DNA of 19,834 nt from a bacterium (GTDB lineage: Bacteria > Planctomycetota > J058 > JAJDCP01): NCBI GenBank assembly GCA_030428695.1, contig JAUIEM010000169.1, positions 1 through 19,834 of the forward strand, read 5' to 3'. Under the pieces are notes generated by a model that was given only the letters and a program-made list of their open reading frames with translations, searched no databases and was not told where the DNA came from. This document shows positions 7,063 through 14,439 of this stretch, in pieces. Both the position numbers and the translations under genes were made by a program. The number at the start of each line of letters is the position of its first letter. Positions within the stretch are counted from its first letter, which is position 1.

Positions 7063-7568
7063 TGGCGGAGGAAGTCCCCGCGTTCGGCGTCAACCCCAAG
7101 CTGTACGCCCTGCCCGCCCTCGAACAGCTCGTCGCCGGCTGGCGGGCCGAGGGCCTGCGCACGGTGTTCAGCAACGGCGTGTTCGACCTCGTCCACGTCG
7201 GCCACGTGCGCAGCCTGCAGGACGCCCGCTCGCGGGGCGACCGGCTGATCGTCGCGCTGAACTCCGACGCCTCGACCCGGGCCTACAAGGGTCCGGGCCT
7301 GCCGATCGTGCCGGAGCGCGAGCGGGCCGAGGTCATCGCGGCCCTCGCCTGCGTCGACGCGGTGCTGATCTTCTCCGATGCGACCGTCGACCGGCTGCTG
7401 CGCGCCCTGCGCCCCGAGGTCTACTGCAAGGGCCGTGAGTACACCCCCGAGACCATCCCCGAGACCCCGACGGTGCGCTCCTACGGCGGCGAGATCGCGC
7501 TGGTCGGGGACGCCAAGGCCCACTCCACCAGCTGGCTGATCAAGAGGATCCGGGCCCTGGGGGACTGA
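7062..7568 (+). CDS. rfaE2: Heptose-1-phosphate adenylyltransferase (stand-alone RfaE domain II)
   Basis: This 168-residue nucleotidyltransferase has an ATG that overlaps the preceding stop in TGATG, indicating translational coupling, with a GGGAGGGG about 6 bases upstream inside the kinase gene. Motifs are SNGVFDLVHVGHV (37-49, including the nucleotide-binding HxGH), NSDAS (67-71) with the following KG (76-77), ER....IAALACVDAV, and the late CKGREY segment equivalent to the family's VKGGDY. It transfers AMP to heptose-1-phosphate to make ADP-heptose. The split into two genes, rather than fused hldE, is known in several bacterial groups. Confidence 0.88.
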   Translation: MAEEVPAFGVNPKLYALPALEQLVAGWRAEGLRTVFSNGVFDLVHVGHVRSLQDARSRGDRLIVALNSDASTRAYKGPGLPIVPERERAEVIAALACVDAVLIFSDATVDRLLRALRPEVYCKGREYTPETIPETPTVRSYGGEIALVGDAKAHSTSWLIKRIRALGD

Positions 7569-7572
7569 CGGA

Positions 7573-8322
7573 GTGGCCGTCCGCGACGAAGAGCTGGTCA
7601 TCGCCCCCGCCTGGCGGGCGCGTCTGGAGGCCGCCGGGCTGCGCCGCGGGCCGGACTTCGTCGAGGGCCGGCACGGCACCCTCTCCCGGGAAGATCCCTA
7701 CCGCGAGAACCGCGTGCTCGAGGTCGACGGACAGCGGCTGTTCCTCAAGGTCTTCCACTACTCCGCCCTGTACACCACCTGGTGGGGCATCAAGCGCCTG
7801 AACATGCCGAGCCTCGACGGGCTCGCCGAGCTCGAGGCCCACCGCGCCCTCGCCGCCCACGGCATCCCGACCCCCGAGCCGGTCGCGGGCGGACGCTACA
7901 AGCGCGGCATGTTCGGCCGCGGCAGCTTCTTCCTCAGCGCCGACGTCCGCGGCCGGCCCCTCGACGACGTGCTGCGCGCCGGGGTCTCGCCCCGCGTCCG
8001 GCGCCGGCTCTGCGAGCGGGTCGGGGAGCTGGCCGGGAAGCTGCACCGCGCGGGCTGGGTGCACCGCGACCTGTACCTCTGCCACCTGTTCGTGCCGGAC
8101 GCCGCGCCGCCCGGGGAGCTGCCCCTGGTCGTCATCGACCTGCAGCGGGCCCGGCCCGCGACCAGCCTGCGGGCGCGGGTCAAGGATCTCGCCGCCCTCT
8201 ACCACTCCGCCCCGGGCAGCACGCGCCTCGAGCAGCTGCGGGTGATGCGCCGCTACGGCCTGCTGCAGCCGCGGCCGCGCTTGCTCGCGCGCATCCGCAA
8301 GAAGGCCCGGGGGATGGGCTGA
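7573..8322 (+). CDS. LPS core sugar kinase, WaaP/InaA family
   Basis: This 249-residue protein uses a GTG start 4 bases after the previous stop; the ribosome site is poor, which suggests coupling. It has a small protein-kinase-like fold: ATP-binding lysine in FLKVFHY (Lys59), a helix-C glutamate near LAELEAHR, catalytic loop HRDLYLCHLF (164-173, Asp166) and metal-binding IDLQR (Asp189), followed by RVKDLAALYHSA. The LYLCHLF and KDLAALYxSA motifs are close to WaaP, which phosphorylates the first core heptose. KdkA-type Kdo kinases are the alternative. It is cytoplasmic, with no membrane segment. Its position between ADP-heptose synthesis and a glycosyltransferase fits core modification. The next gene overlaps it by one base. 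Confidence 0.8.
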   Translation: MAVRDEELVIAPAWRARLEAAGLRRGPDFVEGRHGTLSREDPYRENRVLEVDGQRLFLKVFHYSALYTTWWGIKRLNMPSLDGLAELEAHRALAAHGIPTPEPVAGGRYKRGMFGRGSFFLSADVRGRPLDDVLRAGVSPRVRRRLCERVGELAGKLHRAGWVHRDLYLCHLFVPDAAPPGELPLVVIDLQRARPATSLRARVKDLAALYHSAPGSTRLEQLRVMRRYGLLQPRPRLLARIRKKARGMG

Positions 8323-9413
8323 TGCACGTCGCCGTCTGCATCGAGCGCCCGGACCCACGCGCGGGAGGCGCCGAGCGCGCGAGCTTCGGGCTGGTCGACT
8401 ACCTGCGGGGCGCCGGCCATCGCGTGACGATCCTGTGCCGGGCGTCGCAGCGCGGCGCCGCCGACGCGATCCCGGTGCCGGAGCGCGGGCCGGGCAAGGG
8501 CCGGCGGGTGCGGAGCTACGCGCGCCACTGCGTCGCCGCCCTCGCCGCCCTCGCCCCCGACGTGTCCCTCGCGACCGGCAAGGAGCTCGGCACCACGGTG
8601 GCCTGGCCCCACGGCGGCGTGCACGCGGTGTCGGTCGCCCGCAGCCTCGCCGCCCGCGGCTGGTGGGCGCGGCTCAAGCAGCTCGCCCCGAAGCAGGCGG
8701 TGTTCCGCGCCCTCGAGCGGGAGATCTACGCCCAGCCCGGGCTGCGGGCCGTGATCGCGGTCTCACCCCGGGTCGCCCGCGACCTCGACGAGCGCTTCGG
8801 CATCGGCGCGCGGGTGCGGACCATCCCGAACGGCGTCGACCTCGCCCGCTTCCGGCCGAATCCGGCCCGCCGCGCGGCCACCCGGGCCGCGCTCGGCCTC
8901 GAGGGCCGGTGGGGCCTGCACGTCGCGCATCAGAAGCGGCTCAAGGGCCTCGATCTGCTGCTCGCCGCCCTGCGGGAGGTCCCCGGGCTCGGGCTGCTGA
9001 TCGTCGGCCGCGGCGCGCGGCGGCCCTTCGCCTCCGCGCTGGCGGCCCTCGGTCCGCGCGTGCGCTGGCTCGGGGAGCGGGACGACCTGCCCGCGCTCTA
9101 CCGGGCCGCCGACCTGTTCTGCCATCCGACGCGCTACGACCCCTGCCCGCTGGTCACCCTCGAGGCGCTCGCGAGCGGGCTGCCCGTCGTGACCAGCCCG
9201 GAGGATGGCGTGGCGGAAGCGCTCGGCGCGGCCGGCCGGGTATGCGCCGCCCTGCGCCCCGACGCGGTCGCGCGCGCCCTGCGCGAGGCCCTGGACCCGG
9301 ACTGGCAGGCCGCGGCGGTGGTGGATGCGCGACGGCTCGCCGAGGAGCGCTTCTCCGCCACCGGCTGCTTCGAGCGCATCGCCGCGCTGCTCGAAGAGCT
9401 GCGGGAACGCTGA
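8322..9413 (+). CDS. GT4 glycosyltransferase, WaaG-like (LPS core)
   Basis: This 363-residue GT-B enzyme has an ATG that overlaps the kinase stop (TGATG). The N-terminal acceptor half carries GGAERASFGLVDYLRGAGH (15-33, typical of GT4), followed by IAVSPRVARDL and IPNGVDLARF (168-177). The donor half has HQKRLKG (203-209), LLIVGRG, and the EX7E-type motif YDPCPLVTLEALASGLPVV (272-290, Glu281). The wording of these motifs is closest to WaaG, which adds the first glucose to heptose II, but the sugar cannot be read from sequence. It has no transmembrane segment and would be peripheral at the inner membrane. It is the last gene of the operon, followed at once by a hairpin. Confidence 0.83.
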   Translation: MHVAVCIERPDPRAGGAERASFGLVDYLRGAGHRVTILCRASQRGAADAIPVPERGPGKGRRVRSYARHCVAALAALAPDVSLATGKELGTTVAWPHGGVHAVSVARSLAARGWWARLKQLAPKQAVFRALEREIYAQPGLRAVIAVSPRVARDLDERFGIGARVRTIPNGVDLARFRPNPARRAATRAALGLEGRWGLHVAHQKRLKGLDLLLAALREVPGLGLLIVGRGARRPFASALAALGPRVRWLGERDDLPALYRAADLFCHPTRYDPCPLVTLEALASGLPVVTSPEDGVAEALGAAGRVCAALRPDAVARALREALDPDWQAAAVVDARRLAEERFSATGCFERIAALLEELRER

Positions 9414-9432
9414 GCGGCGCGTGACCGCCGCT
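9413..9432 (+). terminator. Hairpin at the end of the LPS operon
   Basis: AGCGGCG (9413-9419) pairs perfectly with CGCCGCT (9426-9432) around a 6-base loop, beginning on the last base of the glycosyltransferase stop codon. No T run follows, so it may need Rho or act as an RNA-stabilising 3' end. Confidence 0.45.
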
Positions 9433-9686
9433 GCAGGCGTCGGCCTTCCCTCGTGCAGACCGGGCGCTCCGCTGAGCAGGTGCGTCCTCTCCGCCTCCAT
9501 TCCGCGCGCCCGTCGCCACTCCGCGCCTCTGCTGCTGTGCGCCTCTGCGTTGAATTCCCCTCTTCGAGCTACTCTCCGCGCTTGTGGGCTCGCGACCTGC
9601 GGCCCACGACCCGCACAGAGGGCCGAGGGACGAACGCTGTGCGGCCGAACACCGACGCCTCGAGGAACAGCGGTCCTGCCGAACGG
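9433..9686. other. Intergenic stretch, pyrimidine-rich with a short direct repeat
   Basis: No gene is supported here. From about 9480 to 9590 the plus strand is strongly C/T-rich, and GCGCCTCTGC occurs twice (9523-9532 and 9539-9548) amid related CTCCGCG units. From memory, strings such as 'CTCCGCGCCTCTGCGTTGA' recur between genes in many environmental genomes, so this may be a dispersed intergenic repeat. It separates a plus-strand operon end from a minus-strand gene end. Confidence 0.35.
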
Positions 9687-10748
9687 TCAGCGCCGGGTGA
9701 AGACCTGCACGTACATGCGCGGACCGTAGACGACGCCGACGCCGAGGTGGGTGTGGCTGGCGCTGGTCATGTTCGCCCAGTGGCCGGGGGAGCCCTTCCA
9801 GGCCGCGACGACGGAGGCCGGGCTGCCGTAGCCCCAGGCGATGTTCTCGCCGCCGCCGCTGATGCCGGTCGCGCCGACCATCGACAGACGCGCCATGAAG
9901 CTCCAACCCTCGGGGGTGTTGTGGGCGAAGTAGTCGCGGCCGTCCATGTCGAGGGCGTGGACCTGGGCGGCGACCGCGGCGTCGGGGTCCCACTGCAGGG
10001 CGGGCAGGCCGAGGCCGGCGCGCTCGGCGTTGGTCAGGTTGAAGACGTCCTGGGCCCACTGCGCCTCCTGGGCGGTCGGCGCGGCGAAGGCGGGGACCGG
10101 CGGCCCGAAGCTGCGGCCTTCGTACCAGTAGGGCGAGCCGAGCGCGGGATCGGTGACGCAGACGAGCTCCGAGCGGATGCGCGGGGTGCCGCTGCCGAGG
10201 GCGTTGGCGGCGGTCAGGCTGACGGTGTGCAGGCCGGGACCGAACAGGTGGCTCGGGTTCTGCTGGGCGCTGGTCGTGCCGTCGCCGAAGTCCCACAGCC
10301 AGCTGGTCGCGGCCGGGGAGGACTGATCGCTGAAGGCGACGAGCAGGCTGGTCACTCCGGTCGCCTGGTCGGGGGCGTCGGTCCAGGTGAAGTCGCTGGC
10401 CGGAGCGCCGGTCGGGGCCGCGACGAAGCGGGCGGTGATCGCCATGTCGCCGGAGACCGTGATGTCGACGGGGTTCGCGGTGCCGCCGAGGTCGCCGCTC
10501 CAGCGCTCGAAGATCTGGCCCGCCGAGGGCGTCGCCGTCAGCCGGACCGAGCTGCCGTCGGTGTAGTTCCAGCCTGGATCGTCGGGAGTCGCGGCGACGC
10601 TGCCGCTGCCCTGGGTCGCGACCGCGAGGTGCCAGGTCGTCGCGCCGGGTGCCGCGCTCGGGGCGCTTCCTCCGCCGCCGCCGCTGCCCCCGCCACCACC
10701 ACAACCGAGCAGCCAACAGGCCAGGACTGCCCACGTCCACCGTACCAT
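9687..10748 (-). CDS. Lipoprotein with InlB-type repeat, PKD and CAP (SCP/PR1) domains
   Basis: This 353-residue protein starts at ATG 10748, chosen for its GGGAGG at the right distance; an upstream in-frame ATG lacks one. A lipoprotein signal ends in the lipobox LLGC (Cys16), followed by a glycine/serine linker (17-28). Residues 39-109 look like a divergent InlB B-repeat (GSVAATPD, FERWSGDLGG, ITARF). Residues 119-198 are a PKD domain with WLWDFGDGTTS (150-160). Residues 235-352 form a bacterial CAP domain: NAERAGLGLPALQWD, His264, His276 (YFAHNTPEGW), GENIAWG with Glu301, and SPGHW with His323, ending YVQVF. The protein is expected to be membrane-anchored and exposed. CAP proteins of bacteria have few known biochemical roles, so a function cannot be named. 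Confidence 0.85.
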   Translation of the reverse strand: MVRWTWAVLACWLLGCGGGGGSGGGGGSAPSAAPGATTWHLAVATQGSGSVAATPDDPGWNYTDGSSVRLTATPSAGQIFERWSGDLGGTANPVDITVSGDMAITARFVAAPTGAPASDFTWTDAPDQATGVTSLLVAFSDQSSPAATSWLWDFGDGTTSAQQNPSHLFGPGLHTVSLTAANALGSGTPRIRSELVCVTDPALGSPYWYEGRSFGPPVPAFAAPTAQEAQWAQDVFNLTNAERAGLGLPALQWDPDAAVAAQVHALDMDGRDYFAHNTPEGWSFMARLSMVGATGISGGGENIAWGYGSPASVVAAWKGSPGHWANMTSASHTHLGVGVVYGPRMYVQVFTRR

Positions 10749-10892
10749 CGCGCGCCTCCCAGGGTTCCACACGTCCTTCAAGGTGACACGGTGGCGTGGG
10801 CGGCGCAGGCGGGAGAAGGGAGTGGATGGTGGGAAGTCCCGGCGCCGAAAGAAAATAAAATTCTCTATTCATTCAATCGTAGGCATGCGGTT
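10749..10892 (-). promoter_or_regulatory. AT-rich leader/promoter region of the CAP lipoprotein gene
   Basis: The 144 bases between the esterase stop and the CAP gene contain a patch at about 10851-10885 that is far more AT-rich than the surrounding sequence. On the minus strand it offers TTGAAA and TTGAAT as possible -35 boxes and TATTTT and similar as possible -10 boxes, but no pair has ideal spacing. A promoter here is likely from composition and position only. Confidence 0.35.
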
Positions 10893-12014
10893 TCAATCCC
10901 TGGGAAGCGCATCGCTGCCGCTGCTCGGCCTCTCCTCGGTGCCCCCCTCGACGCCCAGGCGCGCGGCGAAGAACGCGACCACCGCCCGCTGTACGAAGTC
11001 GTCGACCTCTCCGAGCTCGCGGTTGATGCTCCCGTGGGTCTTCCGCGGAGCGTCGACACGCTCGGCCCCGACCCCGACCTCGCGCAGACGCGCGGCCATC
11101 TGCTCGATGCCGCGGTCCTTGCCCTGCTCCCGGCCGGCCATCAGGAACAGGAAGTCCGGGATGCCCTTGCCCGCTTCGACGTGCCACAGAGGCGAGGCGT
11201 CGCGGTGACCCGCCGGCTCGTCGCCGAACACCGAGACCCAGCGCGAGCCCGGGTCGATGGTGAACACCCGCGCGATGTCGTACATCGCGATGTCGACCGG
11301 CACGACGGCCTTGACCGCGTCCAACCCGAGCCCCTGGGCCCCCAGCCGCGCCTCGTCGGTGGCCGCCAGGGCGACCAGGTGGGCCCCGGCGGAGTGCCCG
11401 ATCAGCCCGATCCGCGCCGGATCCCCGCCGTGCTCGGCGATGTTCCCGACCACCCAGGCGATGCCCGCCGTCACATCGTCGATGTGGGCCGGATGCCGCA
11501 CGCGCGGGCTGAGCCGGTAGTTCAGGCTGACGAACACGTAGCCGAGGCCGGTGAAGAGCTCGGCCTTGGCGCCGACGCGGCTCTTGTCCCCCTTGCTCCA
11601 GCCGCCGCCGTGCACGTAGACGATCACCGGCGCCGCGTCCGCGCCCTCGGCCGGGTACACGTCGAGGGTCTGCAGCCGGTGCCCGCCCTCGACGTAGGCG
11701 ATGTCCAGGCGCGGGCTGCGCGCCCGCTCCTCGGCGCGCCGGGCCCGCCGCTCCTCGAGGGCGACGGCGAGGGCATCGAGCTCGGTGCCCGCCAGGACGC
11801 CGTCCCGATCGAGGTCGAAGCGCTCGAGCACGCGGGTCGCGGCGGTCGAGGGATCCCCCGGGCGCCCCGCGGCGGTGTGGGCGGCCTCGATCTCGGCGCG
11901 GCTGAGGACCCCGTCCGCATCGGTGTCGAAGCGCGTGAGCGGGTCTTCCTGGGCGACGGCTGCGAGCGCCATCAGCGCCAGGATCGTCGAAGACAGGGGC
12001 AGTCTGCGGATCAT
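10893..12014 (-). CDS. Secreted EF-hand alpha/beta-hydrolase (BD-FAE/HSL-like esterase)
   Basis: This 373-residue protein starts at ATG 12014, preceded by AGGAGG. A Sec signal peptide (about 1-21, cut near AVA-QED) leads into two EF-hand calcium loops, DTDADGVLSRAE (30-41) and DLDRDGVLAGTE (67-78), and then an alpha/beta-hydrolase domain from about 103. That domain has the oxyanion-hole motif HGGGW (135-139), nucleophile elbow GHSAG (206-210, Ser208) and catalytic histidine candidate His327 (KTHGSI); the acid is probably Asp300 or nearby. This layout suits an exported carboxylesterase or acyl esterase; the substrate is unknown. The gene lies 94 bases after the RND gene on the same strand, with no clear promoter between, so read-through from rlmI is likely. 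EF-hand plus hydrolase combinations are, from memory, frequent in planctomycetes. Confidence 0.85.
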   Translation of the reverse strand: MIRRLPLSSTILALMALAAVAQEDPLTRFDTDADGVLSRAEIEAAHTAAGRPGDPSTAATRVLERFDLDRDGVLAGTELDALAVALEERRARRAEERARSPRLDIAYVEGGHRLQTLDVYPAEGADAAPVIVYVHGGGWSKGDKSRVGAKAELFTGLGYVFVSLNYRLSPRVRHPAHIDDVTAGIAWVVGNIAEHGGDPARIGLIGHSAGAHLVALAATDEARLGAQGLGLDAVKAVVPVDIAMYDIARVFTIDPGSRWVSVFGDEPAGHRDASPLWHVEAGKGIPDFLFLMAGREQGKDRGIEQMAARLREVGVGAERVDAPRKTHGSINRELGEVDDFVQRAVVAFFAARLGVEGGTEERPSSGSDALPRD

Positions 12015-12108
12015 CGGCGTCTCCTCCTGGGGGATTCCGATCGCGATTTCCCTCCGGTGGAGCAACCGACGTGCCGCGCCGCGACGCCCGATTCCTCCTT
12101 CACCACTG

Positions 12109-14439
12109 TCAAGCGTCGGGCGCGCGGCTGCCATCCCCTGGTTGACGCTTCGGACCCCACAGGGCGAGCAGGGCGGGCAGCAGGAACAAGTCCGCGGCCA
12201 GGGCGGTGCCGATCACGCAGATGCCGAGGCCGGACAGGGCGACGATGGCCGGGAAGGAGCTGACCAGCGTGATCGCGAGCCCGACGATCAGAATCAACGA
12301 GGTGATCGTCACCGCCCGCCCGCAGTGCAACAGCGCCTCGCCGACGGCCTCGCGCAGGCCGCGCCCCGCGCCGGTCTCCTCGCGCACCCGGGCGAGCAGG
12401 TGGATCGTGTCGTCGACCGCGATCGCCAGCCCGACCGAGAACATCACCGCGGTGACCGGCTTGAGCGACCAGCCGACCGCCCCGAGGAAGCCGTAGCCGA
12501 CGACCAGCGGCAGGGCGTTCGGCGCGAAGCTCAGCGCCGCGAAGCGCGGGCTGCGAAACAGGAGCGCGATCACGACCGCGATGCACAGCGCGACGAGCAG
12601 CAGGCTGTCGCGCAGGTCGCGGGTCAGCCTGTTGATGCCGCGGTAGGCGTTGAAGGCGGTGCCGGTCAGGCGCACCTCGACGGGGAAGCCGTCCAGCTGC
12701 TGCGCGAGCGCGCACTCGACCCGGTCGCACAGGCCGCGGAAGGCGAGCGCGCCGCGGTCCTGGGTGCGCACCGAGATCCTGCCGCGGCCGCGGTCCGCGC
12801 TGAGGAAGCGCCCCAGGCGCCCGCTCGCCGCGAGCACCCGGTAGCGGCTCGCGAGCTCCTCGCGGCTCTCGGGCAGCTCGCGCGGGGCCCCGAGCAGCCA
12901 GCCGAGGTCGGCGACCAGCGTCCCCGGACCCTGCACCGCCCGGACCAGGGGATCCTCGCGCGCCGCCTCGACCACCCGGCCGAGGGCCGCGAGCAGCGCG
13001 GGGTCGTCGAAGCTGCCCGGCGGACCGAGCACGTCGAGCTCGAGGCTGAGGACCCCGCCGAGGCGCTCGTCGACCAGGGCGTTCGCGCGGCTGATCGGGT
13101 GCTCCGGCGCGAGGTTGCCGACCAGGTCGTTGTCGATGCGCACCTTCGTCCCCGCCACCACGCTGACACCGAGCAGCAGCGCGGCGCCGAGCAGCACCGA
13201 CCGCGGGTGGCTCCAGGTCGCCCGGGCGCAGGCGGCCAGCCCGCGCTCGAAGGCGTGCTCGCCGTCCTCCGCCCCCGGCACCCGGGGCCGGCTGAAGCTG
13301 AGCAGCAGCGGGCCGAAGCTCAGGGTGCACAGGTACGCGAGGCCCATGCCGAGGGCGGCGTAGTTGCCGAAGGTGCGCAGGATCTGTACGTCGGCGAGGT
13401 TCAGCGAGAGGAAGCCGATGACGGTCGTCACGCTGGTCAGGGTGCAGGCGGCGCCGATCGACGCCAGGGCCGCGACGATCGCGTCCCTCTGCCGGCCAGG
13501 CGGGAGCCGTGTCCCGGGCGGACCGAAGCGGCGGAGCTCCTCGCGGTAGCGGCCGACGAAGTGGATCGAGTCGGCGATCGCGATCACCGGCAGCAGGGTG
13601 AAGTAGATCTGGTTGAGGATGCCGATCGGCTCGCCGCTCCAGCCCATCAGCCCCGCCAGCATCACCATCGGCACCGCCGCGGTCGCGAGGGGGATCGCGA
13701 CGCCGTGCAGGCGGCGGAAGGTCCACAACAGGATCAGCCCCATCAAGATCGCCGCCGTCGGGACGAACAGGGTCTGGTCACGCCGCATCAGGTGGAAGAT
13801 CGTCCGCCGCACCGCGGGCACCCCGGCGATGTTCCACTCCAGCGCGGAGCGCTCTCCCCAGGCGGCGAGCCGCTCGTCGACCGCGTCGACCGCCGCGATC
13901 ACCCCCTGGTTGTCCATGTTCCCCGCCAGCTCGACCAGCAGCGCGGTCACCGAGCCGTCCGCCGCGAGCAGCGACGGCACGTAGGGGCTGGCGCGCAGCC
14001 GCGCGCTGTCCGCTGGCAGCACCGCCCGCACCGTCGCCGGACGCGGCAACACCCGCGCCGGCAGGCTCGCCACCGAGCGCGCGGAGGAGACGGTCGCGAG
14101 GCTGTCGAGGGCGCGCTCGAGGGCGACGAGCTCGGCCATGCCCGCGGCCGCGAAGAAGCTCCCCGGCCGGCCCCGACCGACGACCAGCAGCAGCCCGTCA
14201 TCGCGGCCCCAGGCCTCCATGAAGGCGTCGAGCTCGGCGAGCTCGGGGGTGTCGCTGCCGAAGAAGGCGGTCGCGCTGAAGTCGAAACGCAGCTGCGCGA
14301 CCCCCACCGCGCAGGCCCCCGCCAGGGCGCACAGCAGCAGCGCGCTCAGCAGCCGACGGCGCAGGATCGCCGCCGCGAGGCGGGCGAAGAACGCGCCCCG
14401 GGCAGGCAGCGCGGGCTCTTCGCTCGGCCGTTCGCTCAC
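12109..14439 (-). CDS. RND-superfamily exporter of the MMPL/SSD type
   Basis: This 776-residue protein has a GTG start at 14439 that overlaps the rlmI stop in GTGA, so translation is coupled. It shows the two-fold RND layout: TM1 (about 28-50), a large periplasmic loop (about 52-220), a five-helix cluster (about 224-385) containing ADSIHF (289-294), then TM7 (about 414-430), a second periplasmic loop (about 432-610) and a last cluster (about 612-762) containing VDDTIH (675-680). The paired '(A/V)D(S/D)(I/T)(I)H' acidic motifs sit in TM4 and TM10, where MMPL-type transporters carry their proton-relay residues. Substrates of the family include lipids and hopanoids; none can be inferred here. 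No membrane-fusion or outer-membrane partner gene is adjacent, which fits MMPL rather than tripartite AcrB-type pumps. Confidence 0.85.
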   Translation of the reverse strand: MSERPSEEPALPARGAFFARLAAAILRRRLLSALLLCALAGACAVGVAQLRFDFSATAFFGSDTPELAELDAFMEAWGRDDGLLLVVGRGRPGSFFAAAGMAELVALERALDSLATVSSARSVASLPARVLPRPATVRAVLPADSARLRASPYVPSLLAADGSVTALLVELAGNMDNQGVIAAVDAVDERLAAWGERSALEWNIAGVPAVRRTIFHLMRRDQTLFVPTAAILMGLILLWTFRRLHGVAIPLATAAVPMVMLAGLMGWSGEPIGILNQIYFTLLPVIAIADSIHFVGRYREELRRFGPPGTRLPPGRQRDAIVAALASIGAACTLTSVTTVIGFLSLNLADVQILRTFGNYAALGMGLAYLCTLSFGPLLLSFSRPRVPGAEDGEHAFERGLAACARATWSHPRSVLLGAALLLGVSVVAGTKVRIDNDLVGNLAPEHPISRANALVDERLGGVLSLELDVLGPPGSFDDPALLAALGRVVEAAREDPLVRAVQGPGTLVADLGWLLGAPRELPESREELASRYRVLAASGRLGRFLSADRGRGRISVRTQDRGALAFRGLCDRVECALAQQLDGFPVEVRLTGTAFNAYRGINRLTRDLRDSLLLVALCIAVVIALLFRSPRFAALSFAPNALPLVVGYGFLGAVGWSLKPVTAVMFSVGLAIAVDDTIHLLARVREETGAGRGLREAVGEALLHCGRAVTITSLILIVGLAITLVSSFPAIVALSGLGICVIGTALAADLFLLPALLALWGPKRQPGDGSRAPDA

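Noticed and set aside
6079..7568. Possible frameshifted bifunctional hldE
   Set aside because: The kinase ends with a normal C-terminus and the adenylyltransferase has its own ribosome site and ATG in a TGATG overlap, so they are two separate coupled genes.
10885..10905. Single CRISPR repeat-like word (GTTTCAATCCC)
   Set aside because: It occurs once, with no second copy or spacer pattern, and no cas gene is nearby.
12084..12112. TTGACA on the minus strand just upstream of the esterase gene
   Set aside because: It overlaps the RND stop codon and has only GC-rich sequence where a -10 box should be. It is probably coincidental.
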